This document shows, piece by piece, positions 17,416 through 28,500 of a stretch of DNA of 64,000 nucleotides. The position numbers were made by a program, and so were the translations under genes. Source of the DNA: Alteromonas sp. BL110 (lineage in GTDB: Bacteria > Pseudomonadota > Gammaproteobacteria > Enterobacterales > Alteromonadaceae); contig NZ_CP031967.1 in NCBI RefSeq assembly GCF_003443615.1, positions 992,001 to 1,056,000 of the forward strand. The letters are read 5' to 3'. Under the pieces are notes generated by a model. That model was not told the DNA's origin. It saw only the letters and a list, made by a program, of their open reading frames with translations, and did no database searches. Position 1 is the first letter of the stretch; each line of letters begins with the position of its first letter.

Positions 17416-19194
17416 ATGGCTGGAAAAATACCTCGCGATTTTATAGATGATCTACTTTCACGTACTGACGTGGTAGAAGTAGTGGATAGCCGAGTCAAAC
17501 TCAAAAAAGCAGGTAAGAATTACCAAGCATGCTGCCCATTCCACAATGAGAAATCACCGTCTTTCACCGTCAGCCAAGATAAGCAGTTCTATCACTGTTT
17601 CGGATGCGGCGCTCACGGTAATGCTATCTCCTTTATTATGGAATTCGACCGTCTAGAGTTTGTAGAGGCTATTGAAGAGCTAGCGCGTTATCACGGGCTT
17701 GAAGTACCTCGAGAAAAAGGCAGTCGCCCTGCCATGAGCGAAGAGAAAAAGCAGCAACAACAAGACGACTATGCAGTGATGGAACAAGTTACACGCTTTT
17801 TCCAGCACCAGTTGCGCCAAAACGGTAATAGTAAAAAAGCCATCGACTATTTAAAGAACCGTGGGCTTAGTGGCGACATCGTCAAGCAATGGGAAATTGG
17901 CTATGCCCCTGACAGCTGGGACGCCCTGCTAAGTACCTTTGGCAAAGATCCACAGCGCATCAAGCAGCTGGTAGATTTAAAACTGGTCAATAAAAACGAC
18001 CAAGGACGTACCTACGACTTCTTTCGCGACCGCATAATGTTTCCTATCAGGGACAAACGGGGTCGAGTGGTAGGCTTTGGTGGACGTGTATTAGATGACG
18101 GCGGCCCCAAGTATTTAAACTCGCCAGAGACCCGAATATTTCATAAAGGCAGTGAGCTTTTTGGGTTTTACTCAGCGCGCCAGAACAATCGAACGCTAGA
18201 TACTGTTGTTGTTGTTGAAGGCTATATGGACGTAGTGGCATTGAGTCAGTTCGACATTAATATTGCTACCGCTGCCTTAGGTACGGCCACCACACCTGAG
18301 CATATTCAGATGTTGGTTCGCGCCACTTCACATATCGTGTGCTGCTACGACGGCGACAGAGCTGGCCGTGAAGCAGCATGGCGCGCGCTAGAGAATGCCT
18401 TACCTGCGTTAAAAGACGGTGTGCGTATATCGTTTTTATTTCTACCTGACGGCGAAGACCCAGACACTATGGTACGCCAAGTAGGTAAAGATGCTTTCAT
18501 GGAAATGCTCGATAACGCTATGCCACTATCTCGCTTCTTTTTTGAGAATTTGCTAAAAACCCACAACGTGGGTACGCCAGAAGGTAAAATTGCCCTTAAA
18601 AAAGCAGCAATGCCGCTGATTGAAAGCACCTTAGGCGATGACCAAAAGCAAATGCTATTAGAAGAGTTAGCCAAGCACACCGGAGAGTTCGATAGGTTTA
18701 AACTTCAGCAAGATATTACCAAAGCGAATCAAGGGTCGAAGCAAGCATATTCTCCTAATCGTAACCAAGTAAACAAACCAAAACTATCGCCACTTCGTAT
18801 GTTGATACGCTTATTGCTTGATAAGCCTGAGTTAGCCGCACGTTGCGAAGATGTACAGATCGATATATTCGCAGGCAGTCAGGCTGCCGGTATGGATTTA
18901 TTGCGTGATATTCACAGCTATTGTGTCAGCCACCCTCAAGCAAAAACCGCACAGCTTGTTGAAAATTTCCGCGACCATCCCCATTCTTCTACTATCGCGA
19001 AATTATTGTTACAAGAACACTTAGTTAAAGACGAGGATGCTGAGCGTGTTTATAACGACAGCTTCGCTCGCTTACTGGACGGGCATTTCGATAGCCGCAT
19101 TGAAACCTTAATTTCACGCTCGCGGGTTCAGCCGCTAACGCAAGCGGAAAAACAGGAATTGAACCTGCTTATGAGGGAAAGACAGAAGAGTTAA
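17416..19194 (+). CDS. dnaG: DNA primase DnaG
   Basis: Primase that lays down RNA primers for replication. 592 residues. The N-terminal CHC2 zinc finger (about 36-65) reads CCPFHNEKSPSF ... FYHCFGCGAHGNA. The RNA polymerase core includes the TOPRIM parts VVVEGYMDVVAL (catalytic Glu) and CCYDGDRAGREA (metal-binding Asp pair). The C-terminal 150 residues form the DnaB-binding domain. Opens MAGKIPRDFIDDLLSRTDVV as expected. Between yqeY and rpoD in the standard order. Confidence 0.97.
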   Translation: MAGKIPRDFIDDLLSRTDVVEVVDSRVKLKKAGKNYQACCPFHNEKSPSFTVSQDKQFYHCFGCGAHGNAISFIMEFDRLEFVEAIEELARYHGLEVPREKGSRPAMSEEKKQQQQDDYAVMEQVTRFFQHQLRQNGNSKKAIDYLKNRGLSGDIVKQWEIGYAPDSWDALLSTFGKDPQRIKQLVDLKLVNKNDQGRTYDFFRDRIMFPIRDKRGRVVGFGGRVLDDGGPKYLNSPETRIFHKGSELFGFYSARQNNRTLDTVVVVEGYMDVVALSQFDINIATAALGTATTPEHIQMLVRATSHIVCCYDGDRAGREAAWRALENALPALKDGVRISFLFLPDGEDPDTMVRQVGKDAFMEMLDNAMPLSRFFFENLLKTHNVGTPEGKIALKKAAMPLIESTLGDDQKQMLLEELAKHTGEFDRFKLQQDITKANQGSKQAYSPNRNQVNKPKLSPLRMLIRLLLDKPELAARCEDVQIDIFAGSQAAGMDLLRDIHSYCVSHPQAKTAQLVENFRDHPHSSTIAKLLLQEHLVKDEDAERVYNDSFARLLDGHFDSRIETLISRSRVQPLTQAEKQELNLLMRERQKS

Positions 19195-19636
19195 CCTAGG
19201 GGTAATGAACTTCGGGTTGATCTGTTTTTGCGTAGTAAGCTTTACGATTAATTCGCTTTCACCTTGCAATTATGCACTATGCAAGTAATAAAAGCGGAAA
19301 TGTAAAAAGCACTGGCTAAAAAATCGGCCGTCAATCTGGTAAAACCACCGCTTATTCTGCTATACTGGCTAATTCGCTGCGGGCATGTTTGAACATGGTT
19401 CACACTTTTATGTGAACAAAAATGCAGCAACACGAGTAGCAAAGATATAGCCGAACATAACGGGCAGAACCGAACCCGAGCAGATGTGCATCGTAAACAT
19501 ATTGGTTTATACCAGCGTGGCATCTAGCATTAACGGCCTTGATACAAATGCAGTACTACAGCAGAACGGGGAACATACCTAGGCGTATGTTGTCTTTTCT
19601 ATTGCAAACTAATTGAATGTGAGAAGTGTAGGTTAT
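19195..19636 (+). promoter_or_regulatory. rpoD upstream/leader region with two hairpins
   Basis: About 440 bases. A TATACT at 19361 could be a -10 but lacks a good -35. Downstream are two perfect hairpins. GTTCACA/TGTGAAC at 19398-19417 has a 6-base loop. AACATAC/GTATGTT at 19572-19591 is followed by GTCTTTTC, about 45 bases before the rpoD start. The second resembles a weak terminator in the leader. I see no LexA box. Confidence 0.4.
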
Positions 19637-21473
19637 ATGGCGCAAAGCAAGCAGTCTCAGATTAAACTCCTGATTGCAAAAGGTAAAGAGCAAGGTTACT
19701 TAACCTTTGCAGAAGTAAACGACCACCTGCCGCAAGATATTGTCGATTCTGATCAAATCGAAGACATAATCCGCATGATTAATGACATGGGAATTCAAGT
19801 TTCTGAATCAGCTCCTGATGCAGATGAACTTCTCATGCAAGAAGCGAATGCTGATGAAGATGCTGCAGAAGCAGCAGCTCAAGCACTTGCTACTGTAGAA
19901 AGTGAAATTGGCCGTACGACTGACCCAGTTCGCATGTATATGCGTGAAATGGGTACCGTTGAACTTCTTACTCGTGAAGGCGAAATTGAAATCGCTAAGC
20001 GTATTGAAGACGGTATTAACCAAGTACAGTGCTCGGTTGCTGAATATCCAGAAGCGATCACTTACCTGTTAGATCAGTGGGATTTATACGAAGCCGAAGA
20101 AATTCGCCTAAGCGATATTATCTCTGGCTTTGTTGATCCTAACGATGATCAAGATCTCGCGCCAACTGCGACGCACGTAGGCTCAGAGTTATCTGAAGAA
20201 GAGTTAGATGACGAAGATGGCGATGATGATGATGATGACGACGAAGATGAAGACGATAGCGGCGTAGACCCAGAGCTTGCACGCGAACGCTTCGCAGAAC
20301 TTCGTGAACAGTACCTAAAAACTCGTGATGTTATCGAGAAGAAGGGTCGTTCTCATGCCGATTCTCGCACACAAATAAACGCTTTAAGCGACGTATTTAA
20401 AGAGTTCCGTCTAGTTCCTAAGCAATTTGATCGCATGGTTAAGAACATGCGTGCAATGATGGACAAAGTACGTATCCAAGAACGTCTTGTAATGAAGTTC
20501 TGTGTTGTTAATGCAAAAATGCCTAAGAAAGATTTTATAAAAGCTTTTGCGGGTAATGAAACATCTACTGCGTGGTTATACGAAGCAGTTAAGTCAGGTG
20601 CGCCTTACGCAGCTGAGCTTGCAGTTAACCAAGAAGAGATTGAACGCTGCATTAGCAAGATGAATCAGGTTGAGCAAGAAACTGGCTTGGTTATCGCTGA
20701 TATTAAAGACATTAACCGTCGCATGTCGATTGGTGAAGCGAAAGCGCGTCGTGCGAAAAAAGAAATGGTTGAAGCTAACCTTCGTCTTGTAATCTCGATT
20801 GCGAAGAAGTATACCAACCGCGGTCTTCAGTTCCTTGACCTTATCCAAGAAGGTAATATCGGTCTGATGAAAGCGGTAGATAAGTTCGAATACCGTCGTG
20901 GTTATAAGTTCTCTACGTATGCTACATGGTGGATTCGTCAGGCGATTACTCGTTCAATTGCTGACCAGGCGCGTACTATCCGTATCCCTGTGCACATGAT
21001 TGAAACGATTAACAAGCTAAACCGTATCTCACGTCAAATGCTTCAGGAAATGGGTCGCGAACCTACGCCTGAAGAATTGTCAGAGCGCATGTTAATGCCT
21101 GAAGACAAGATTCGTAAAGTACTTAAGATTGCTAAAGAGCCAATCTCGATGGAAACACCTATCGGCGATGATGAAGATTCACATCTTGGCGACTTTATCG
21201 AGGACAGCACTATTATTCAGCCCCTCGATTCAGCTACTGGCGGTAGCTTAAAAGGCGCTACGCAAGAAGTACTCGCAGGCCCTAACGGCTCGTGAGGCGA
21301 AAGTTCTACGTATGCGTTTCGGTATCGATATGAATACTGACCATACGCTTGAAGAAGTAGGCAAACAGTTTGACGTTACCCGTGAGCGTATCCGTCAGAT
21401 TGAAGCTAAAGCACTTCGCAAGCTTCGCCACCCTAGCCGTTCTGAGCAGCTACGCAGCTTCTTAGACGAATAG
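19637..21473 (+). CDS. rpoD: RNA polymerase primary sigma factor RpoD, frameshifted near the 3' end
   Basis: Housekeeping sigma-70. Region 1.1 opens [20 protein letters not shown]; region 1.2, the acidic non-conserved insert (about 195-220) and regions 2-3 are all intact. The frame breaks inside VLAG at 21280-21282, where CCC stands in place of an expected CC. As written, translation ends at 21295 (GPNGS), giving 552 residues without region 4. Removing one C restores [19 protein letters not shown] through [14 protein letters not shown] to the stop at 21471-21473, giving 611 residues against 613 in E. coli. An intact region 4 reading frame right after the break argues for a sequencing or assembly error in an essential gene. 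ATG 19637 is chosen by homology; the frame extends 8 codons upstream. Confidence 0.95.
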
Positions 21474-21492
21474 AAAAAGCATTGCTTTGTTT

Positions 21493-21524
21493 AAAAATCC
21501 CCGGCCTTGGCTGGGGATTTTTTT
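21493..21524 (+). terminator. Strong intrinsic terminator of rpoD
   Basis: AAAAATCCCC...GGGGATTTTT with an inner GGCC/GGCT region and a seven-base T run, 20 bases after the restored rpoD stop. Confidence 0.9.
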
Positions 21525-21593
21525 GTTTTAATTTCCCGAAGTTCTTTCTGTAAAAAGCTGCAACTCGTTGCTTTAGCATTTCGCTAGACCCAC

Positions 21594-21618
21594 AAAAAAG
21601 CCCCCGTTAGGAGGCTTT
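21594..21618 (-). terminator. Terminator of the chemoreceptor gene
   Basis: Minus-strand hairpin AAAGCCTCC / GGGGGCTTT around TAAC, followed by TTTTTTG, 30 bases after the stop at 21648. Confidence 0.8.
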
Positions 21619-21647
21619 CAATACGCTTTAGAGTAGTTAACTACAAC

Positions 21648-23267
21648 CTACACCCTAAACTGCTTAGCAATTGACTCGAGGTGTTGCGCAAGGTCAGCAA
21701 GTTCATTACACATAGTTCCCAATTCACCTGAACGACTTGCAGTTTGCTCAGTGCGCTGATGAATTTCATCAACGTGACGTACAATGTCAACCGCAACAGT
21801 GCGCTGATCTTCAGTGTTGTGGGCAATTTGCTCATTCATTTGATTGATGCGACCGATTGTACTGGTAATCGTCTCTAAGCTGCTACCCGCTTTATTGGCG
21901 GTTTCAACGCTATTTGTGGCTTGTTCGGTGCCACGAGCCATTACCTCAACCGCCGAATGTGCAGCGCTTTGAAGCTGTTCTATAGTGCTCTGAATTTCTT
22001 CTGTAGACTGTTGGGTACGCGATGCGAGCGTTCTTACTTCATCGGCGACTACCGCAAAGCCTCGCCCTTGTTCACCGGCCCTTGCTGCCTCGATAGCCGC
22101 GTTAAGTGCAAGTAGGTTGGTTTGTTCCGCTATGCCCTTGATTACATCTAGCACTGAACCGACTTTGTTTGAGTCAGACTCTAAGCGCCCAATAACGTCA
22201 GCTGTCTCGCGCACGTTTTCAGCAAGCTGCTGAATACTAGTCACGGTTTGCTGTACGATTTGACGACCTTCACTTGCCGCTGTAGTCGCTTCATTGGCGT
22301 CACTTGCTGCTTGGGCTGCACTATGTGCAACGCCATCAACAGAGCCGCTCATAGTATCTACCGCTTGCTTAGCATTTGTTGCAGACTTCTGTTGTACATC
22401 AATGGTGCGCTGAGTTTCTTCAGTTACGCCGCGAAGGTTTTGCGCTAAGTTCGATAGCGGTAAGCTCGCTTCAACCACGTCACGTACTACACCTTGAAGT
22501 TTATCCATAAATTGATTGAACCAGTATACCAGCTCACCAATTTCATCTTCACTCTTTGTATCAATACGAACTGTTAAGTCGCCATTTTCTTGCGCAATAT
22601 CTTTAAGAGAACGAACGACATCATCAATACTCTGCTTAATGCCGCGCACAATAGGCACTGCTGTGGCAAATAACAAAACGGTTACAACAATAGCTAAAAT
22701 AACGCCTGTACTAATAAGCGAAGTATTAGCGCTATCTGTATTTTCAAACGATTCTTCGAACGCGGTTTGTTGTGCGTCGCGAAACTGTGACATAGCGGCA
22801 ATCGCGCCGTCATAAGACTGGTTCATTTGTGCCGACAGTTCGCCCAACCGACTAAAGTCAGCTGTGCCATTTACCATAGACTGTGAAACGTCGTAGGCGA
22901 CGTCAAAATATTTGTCAAAACCTGAAGATATACGAGCGATATCTGAACGAAATTCCGGGCTGATGTTCGCTATTTGATTAAGCCCTTTCTTCGCTTCTTC
23001 GGCTAACTCTTTCGCCACGGTAAGGGTATCTTGATCACCTGTTGTTACCGCGCTCGCGAGGGTATCACGCACTTTTTGCATGTCGACCAATGTCGATGCC
23101 GATAACTGTAAGGCTGGGAATTGAACTTTCTGTACTTTTTCTAGCGTTGCGCCATTATTGAGCGCAGTGTAAACAGTGATAAGCAAATAAATAATAAAAC
23201 TTAGCGCTGCGATCCCCGGTATAAGAAAGATCTTAGTCGCAATTGGCATTTTCTTTAGAAAGTTCAT
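21648..23267 (-). CDS. Methyl-accepting chemotaxis protein
   Basis: Transmembrane chemoreceptor of 539 residues. TM1 (about 12-32) is followed by a helical periplasmic sensor of roughly 155 residues, TM2 (about 190-212), a HAMP domain, and a cytoplasmic signalling rod. The hairpin tip reads [20 protein letters not shown] then [18 protein letters not shown], the CheA/CheW contact region. No C-terminal CheR pentapeptide is visible. ATG 23267 is the start; a TTG directly before it is in frame. The sensor domain gives no clear ligand. No che genes lie nearby. Confidence 0.92.
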   Translation of the reverse strand: MNFLKKMPIATKIFLIPGIAALSFIIYLLITVYTALNNGATLEKVQKVQFPALQLSASTLVDMQKVRDTLASAVTTGDQDTLTVAKELAEEAKKGLNQIANISPEFRSDIARISSGFDKYFDVAYDVSQSMVNGTADFSRLGELSAQMNQSYDGAIAAMSQFRDAQQTAFEESFENTDSANTSLISTGVILAIVVTVLLFATAVPIVRGIKQSIDDVVRSLKDIAQENGDLTVRIDTKSEDEIGELVYWFNQFMDKLQGVVRDVVEASLPLSNLAQNLRGVTEETQRTIDVQQKSATNAKQAVDTMSGSVDGVAHSAAQAASDANEATTAASEGRQIVQQTVTSIQQLAENVRETADVIGRLESDSNKVGSVLDVIKGIAEQTNLLALNAAIEAARAGEQGRGFAVVADEVRTLASRTQQSTEEIQSTIEQLQSAAHSAVEVMARGTEQATNSVETANKAGSSLETITSTIGRINQMNEQIAHNTEDQRTVAVDIVRHVDEIHQRTEQTASRSGELGTMCNELADLAQHLESIAKQFRV

Positions 23268-23424
23268 CAACTATCCCACTGTTTTTTATGATCGTACAAC
23301 TACTTTTCACCTAACTTTTCAAAAAGCGCTGCACTTTGTTTGGTCTACCTAATTTATCTACCTGTTAGTAAAAAACTTTAACGAAATTATGGCCTCGCAC
23401 ACGTGCAAGGCCATAAATAGGTAG

Positions 23425-24606
23425 TTAGAACGTATAATTTACGCCAACTTTAAGCAGAGTTGCATCATTTAGATCATTTAGGTCGTCTGAGTACCAAGTT
23501 ACATCGGTCTTAAGTGCAAAGCCTGGTTCAACATCGTAGCGAAGGCCTACAGTAACCGCTGATACATCTAGCTCTTGTTGAGCAGCAATGCCGGCAGCAC
23601 CTTGATAGATAGAAGCCCAAGTCGCATCGGTAACCGCATCTCCAGTAGAGATAGTAGAAGGAAGCGCAGCTACTAGACCAAGCTGAGTACCGTTATCCGC
23701 TTCTTCAACTTCATAGGTAATGTGCGGCGTAAACTTGCCGAAGCGCATACCCGCAGTAACGTACCACGCTTTATTATCAGCGATAACAGAACCATCAACC
23801 TCAGTCTGGGTGAATTCTGCGCCTACAAACCAATCGTACTTGTCGATATCAACTGCTACTTCAAAAAAGGTCCCAGTATCATCATTTACACTGAAGCCTT
23901 CAGCCGCAGCAGACGCATTGGGAATAACTGCGCCGAACGCCGACATTCCGTCTATGAACGAGTCAAAATCTTCATTCGCAGCACTAGTCGTACCGCGTGC
24001 AAGCAAGGTACGAGCGCTGAACCAGTCACGTGTCGCCTCAAAAGAAACTGCCACTACATTTTTTAGATCTAGCGCTGCAGGCGTACCTGAAATCGTCGTA
24101 TCAGTTTCAACACGTCCCATAGTTAGCTGAGCGCCGTATTCCCAATCACCCGAGTAATTCGTGTAATCAACGCGAACACCATCGATATTGTTAAAGTCGA
24201 TACCGTAAATTGCATCAGGTGGTGTTAACCAGTGGTAAGAGTAACCGATATCAAGAGATGCTGAGTATTTGAAAAGTGGCATACGTAAGCGGCCAGCACT
24301 AATGTTGACGTTGTTGTTCAACATGTAAGTCATGTAAGCCCATTCGAAATCGGCGTCGTAGTCTTCACTACCGCGGCCAACTAACTGTGCTGTAGCAGAA
24401 AGCTTATCGCTAACGTCACCGCGAACTTGCAGACCAAACACACTGGCTGGGTCGAAGTTAAAATCACTGTCGTAGCCGTACACTGACTCGTCATCGTCTA
24501 GTGTCATTCCGCCGATAAGGTTTGCAAAGCCGTTAATTTGAATGTCGGCAAGTACTGGTGTAGCCAAAAGGCCAGCCATAGATAAGATAGCTAATTTGGT
24601 TTTCAT
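23425..24606 (-). CDS. Outer-membrane porin, paired with a PstS-like protein
   Basis: 393 residues. A signal peptide ends VLADIQ, and alternating polar/hydrophobic strands follow throughout. The protein closes in an aromatic residue (KVGVNYTF), the usual beta-barrel assembly signal. The stretch SAGRLRMPLFKYSASLDIGY resembles porins of the phosphate-selective/OprP-type group, but the substrate is not certain. It starts 34 bases after the short PstS-like gene on the same strand, so the two probably form an operon for uptake of an anion across the outer membrane. Confidence 0.8.
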   Translation of the reverse strand: MKTKLAILSMAGLLATPVLADIQINGFANLIGGMTLDDDESVYGYDSDFNFDPASVFGLQVRGDVSDKLSATAQLVGRGSEDYDADFEWAYMTYMLNNNVNISAGRLRMPLFKYSASLDIGYSYHWLTPPDAIYGIDFNNIDGVRVDYTNYSGDWEYGAQLTMGRVETDTTISGTPAALDLKNVVAVSFEATRDWFSARTLLARGTTSAANEDFDSFIDGMSAFGAVIPNASAAAEGFSVNDDTGTFFEVAVDIDKYDWFVGAEFTQTEVDGSVIADNKAWYVTAGMRFGKFTPHITYEVEEADNGTQLGLVAALPSTISTGDAVTDATWASIYQGAAGIAAQQELDVSAVTVGLRYDVEPGFALKTDVTWYSDDLNDLNDATLLKVGVNYTF

Positions 24607-24640
24607 GCGTGTTCCTTAAATTCTTTGTATTAACGGTAAG

Positions 24641-25045
24641 TTAGAAGGTAGCGACAACACGTACGCTGTCATTAACGGCGCCAGCGTCGACATAACCAAT
24701 AGCGCCAGGATTACTTGCAACTGTAGATATAACATCTGCGTCACTACCCAACGCCTTAGGAGGCTGACCTTTACCCGTAAAAACAAGTTTCGACCAAAAC
24801 GCAGTAAGTTGAGCTGCGGTTTTGTTTAGTACCTTACCGTTAAATTCGTCTGTGGCAGATTGACCTTCAGCTAACGCAACAGGCTCTGCTTTTGTACCGC
24901 TAGGAAATGCTTTGGCCTTGTTTAAGAAAAGTCGGCTAATGCTGTCTTTATCTAGTGAATCGCCATTGCTAGGATGCACGATGACTGCCACGTCAGCGAT
25001 CGCGACGTTACAGCATAGTCCGGCTGCAAGTATCCATTTTTTCAT
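24641..25045 (-). CDS. Short PstS-like periplasmic phosphate-binding protein
   Basis: About 134 residues with signal peptide MKKWILAAGLCCNVAIADVA. It matches the core of PstS-like binding proteins: VIVHPSNGDSLDKDSISRLF, FLNKAKAFPSGTKAEPVALA, FWSKLVFTGKGQPPKALGSD, ending VASNPGAIGYVDAGAVNDSV. This is only about half the length of a full PstS and resembles one lobe, as in a known small family. A longer frame reaches 25165. The AGAGGA ribosome site and the signal peptide place the start at 25045 or the adjacent ATG at 25048. First gene ahead of a porin. Confidence 0.82.
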   Translation of the reverse strand: MKKWILAAGLCCNVAIADVAVIVHPSNGDSLDKDSISRLFLNKAKAFPSGTKAEPVALAEGQSATDEFNGKVLNKTAAQLTAFWSKLVFTGKGQPPKALGSDADVISTVASNPGAIGYVDAGAVNDSVRVVATF

Positions 25046-25543
25046 CATATGTCCTCTGGAGTCTTTGTGAATGCTAGCCCATCGCTCTTCACTTTCTTTG
25101 AAGGCGCTAAAAACGACATTTGCGTGTTTGAGCGATATGAAGCAAACAGGTGCTTGTGTGTCCAAACATTTACTACGTGATAAGTATTGGTCACAAACGC
25201 AATATTCGCCACTTTGAGCTTTAAATATTTATCTTATATAAATTAATAGCTTATATAAGTACTTGAGAATTGTGCGCAGTGTAGTGAAAGTGGAAAGTTA
25301 AACAACTATACGATTGTCTAATACATACTGTTAGCGTGTATGAAGGCCGATAAGAAAAATAAATGCAAGACAAAAAAGAAGAGTTACCTTAACAATATCA
25401 ACAACTTAAAAAAATCAGACGCTATAGCAGAAGTAATAAAAACCGATATTAGAGTATGAAAAAAGATACCTAACTCTTTTGAACTCGCACCAATTTGTGT
25501 TGGCACGAGTTCAAAAGGCAATCAATAAACTACGAGAGAATTT
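25046..25543. other. Intergenic region upstream of the PstS-like gene
   Basis: About 500 bases without a supported gene. It holds a pair of CTTATATAA direct repeats 17 bases apart (25233-25241, 25250-25258) in an A/T-rich stretch, and at its right end the hairpin that follows the RND operon. No Pho box was found. Confidence 0.45.
25476..25517 (-). terminator. Long hairpin after the RND pump operon
   Basis: Perfect 12-base arms CTTTTGAACTCG / CGAGTTCAAAAG with an inner CCAA/TTGG pair, 27 bases after the pump gene stop. No clear T run follows on either strand, so it may stabilise the mRNA 3' end rather than terminate alone. Confidence 0.55.
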
Positions 25544-28500
25544 CTACGACTCACCTTTCTTGTAAGGAATCGCTTTTTCTAGCGCTTCGATTTCGTTGGT
25601 TCGCTGCATTGGAGAGCCAGTATTTCTTGCTAGCCAACTATACGCTGTGGGTACAACATAAAGGGTCATAAATGCCGAAACAAGTACGCCTGAGAAAATA
25701 ACCATACCAATTACCATACGGCTCTCAGCGCCAGGCCCTGATGCAAGTACCAAAGGCAAAGAACTAAACACGGTGGTAAAACCTGTCATAACGATAGGGC
25801 GCAAGCGCTGTGCGGCAGCACGCTTAAGTGCGAGTTCAAACTCCATACCCGCATCACGAAGCTGATTAGCGAATTCTACTATCAAGATACCATTTTTAGC
25901 GGCAAGCCCGATAAGCATCACCAAACCAATTTGGCTGTAGATATTAATCGTCATATCACTGAAAAACAGCCCGATGTATGCCCCGACGAGGGCTAAAGGC
26001 ACAGTAAGCATTATCACTAAAGGATGCACCCAACTTTCAAACTGCGCGGCCAATATTAAGTAAGTGACCGCAAGCGCTAGCATAAAGACATAAACAAATG
26101 AGTTGCCCGCTTCTTGATAAAGCTGTGACTCACCTTTGTAATCTATAGATACGTTATCGGGCAGTTCAGTAGCCACAATATTTTCTAAATAGGCGAGTGC
26201 CTCACCAAGAGTATAACCCTCTGCCAAGTTCGCCGATATGGTTACAGCTCGCATTCTGTTATAACGATTAAGCTGCGCAGATGTTGCTTGCTCCTCAAAC
26301 GTTAGTAAGTTATCCATAGGAATAAGCTCACCCGTACGTGACGAACGCACGTATAAATTTTCAATACTGTTAGGGCTTCTGAAGTCTTCTTCGATGCCTT
26401 CCATGATGACATCGTATTCCTCACCTCTATCAAGGAAAGTAGACACCGTACGCTGACCTAGCATAACCTCCAATGTGCCGCCAATATCGCTAATTGATAC
26501 ACCTAGGTCAGCCGCTCTGTCGCGATTAATATTAACTAACAGCTGTGGTGACGTCTCTTTATAATCAGAGTCTAGCCGAATTAATCCCAGGTTTTGCGCT
26601 GCTTTTTTTAACACTATGTCGCGCCATTCTACGAGGTTCTCATAAGTGTCACCCTGTAAGACAAACTGAACTGGGCGTCCGAGCCCGCCTCCTGATATAC
26701 CGCTTCGCATAATTGCAAACGCGCGAACATCGGGCACGCTGTTAAGCTTGCCGCTGATTTCATCCATGAGTGAAAATGTGCTGAAATCACGTTCGTCCCA
26801 ATCTGCAGAACCGACGATCGCAATCCCCGCATTTCCGCCGAAACCAGGTGTTCTCACCAAAAGACGATTAATTTTACCGCTCTCACGATAGGGCATTAAT
26901 ATGCTTTCTATTTGCTCTAGATTCCTTGCGTTACTTTCAAAGCTCGCCCCTTCTTGAGCGTTCATTAAGATGAAAAAGTTACCTCTATCTTCTTTAGGAA
27001 CGAACTCGCTTGGAATCTTCTCTGATAGCTGAACTAACGCAACAACCGCAATAACAAGCATTAGCAGCATAAGAAAAGGTTGGTGTAAGGTTTTACCCAA
27101 CGTATTGAAGTAACGGGTTTCGAGCTTTGAAAATCGCTTATCCATCCAGCTTCCAAAGCCTGATGAACGTGGGCGTTTTTTAAGTATTTTCGACGCCATC
27201 ATGGGTGACAAAGTAAGCGCAGTAAAACTAGAAAATGCCACGGCTGCAGCAATAGCTAACGCAAATTCGGTGAACAGCCTGCCAATATTCCCTTCAAGGA
27301 AGACCAAAGGAACGAACACTGAAATAAGTACAAGTGTGGTCGCAATCACGGCAAACCCGACCTCTTTTGCGCCGCGATAGGCAGCTAAAATAGGCGGTTC
27401 GCCCATCTCAATGCGTCGATAGATGTTTTCAAGTACAACAATAGCGTCATCTACCACAAGACCAATCGCTAACACCATAGCAAGCAAGGTAAGCAGGTTT
27501 ATCGAAAAGCCCAGCGCATACATCACGATAAAAGCCGCAATAATAGAAACGGGAACGGTAACCGCAGGAATCAAGGTGGCGCGAATATTACCTAGGAAAA
27601 GGTATATTACTATCACCACCATCAGCATTGCGATCCCCAAAGTCTCATATACCTCGTCAATCGACGCCTCAATGAAAACTGATGAGTCGTAGCTTGGTAC
27701 AATAAAAATGTTATCTGGAAGGGTCGCTTCTATTCTTTCTATCTGCGCTTTAGCTGCCCGGGCTACTTCGAGAGTATTGGCTTTAGACTGCTTGATAATG
27801 CCAAGACCTATCATATTGACGCCATCACCACGAAACTCTGTTTCATCATCCTCAGCGGTTAGTTCAACGTGGGCTATTTCACCTAGGCGTACAAGATAGC
27901 CGTTATCCCCTACTGCAACGGTTAGGGCTGCAAAATCATCCGGCGTTAGGAAAGTGCGCGCTACCCTTACTTCAAAGTCACGATCATTACTTTCTACTTC
28001 ACCGGCAGGCAACTCAACATTTTCGGCACGGATCACCTGCTCTACATCACTAACTGTTATGCCTCTAGCCGCCATGGCATTGCGGTCTAAAAACACTTTC
28101 ATGGCGTAGCGTCTACCACCACCAATTTGAATTCTAGCCACACCATCCACAATGGATAGCCTGTCAACCAGTACACGCTCTGCGTAGTCGGTCAGCTCCA
28201 TGGTATTGAGGTTAGTGCTTCGTAAGTTGTACCACACTACGGCGCTTTCATCTGAGTTCGCTTTAGACACTTCAGGTGGATCGGCTTGGTCGGGCAAGTT
28301 ATTCAAAGCTCGGCTGACTCGCTCGCGCACATCGTTGGCTGCCGCATCAATATCTCTGGAAAGTTTAAACTCGATAGTGATGTCTGAGCGACCATTACGA
28401 GACGTGGAAGTTACGTTCTTTATACCTTCAATACCCGAAATTCTGTCTTCTAAAAGCTGGGTAATTCGGGTCTCGACTATATTCGCTGAAGCCCCAGTGT

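Noticed and set aside
20218..20265. Acidic Asp/Glu-rich run as a possible coding repeat or sequencing error
   Set aside because: The acidic insert between regions 1.2 and 2 is normal in gammaproteobacterial RpoD.
21270..21300. Programmed +1 frameshift in rpoD
   Set aside because: No stop codon, pseudoknot or Shine-Dalgarno-like stimulator at the slip point is visible, and a homopolymer error is simpler. Kept only as a remote option in the finding.
24641..25165. Long version of the PstS-like protein (174 residues)
   Set aside because: The signal peptide and AGAGGA ribosome site place the start at 25045; the extra N-terminus has no signal or homology.
25233..25258. Two CTTATATAA repeats as a promoter
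   Set aside because: Recorded with the intergenic region only; A/T-rich direct repeats of this length are common and no -35 partner is seen.
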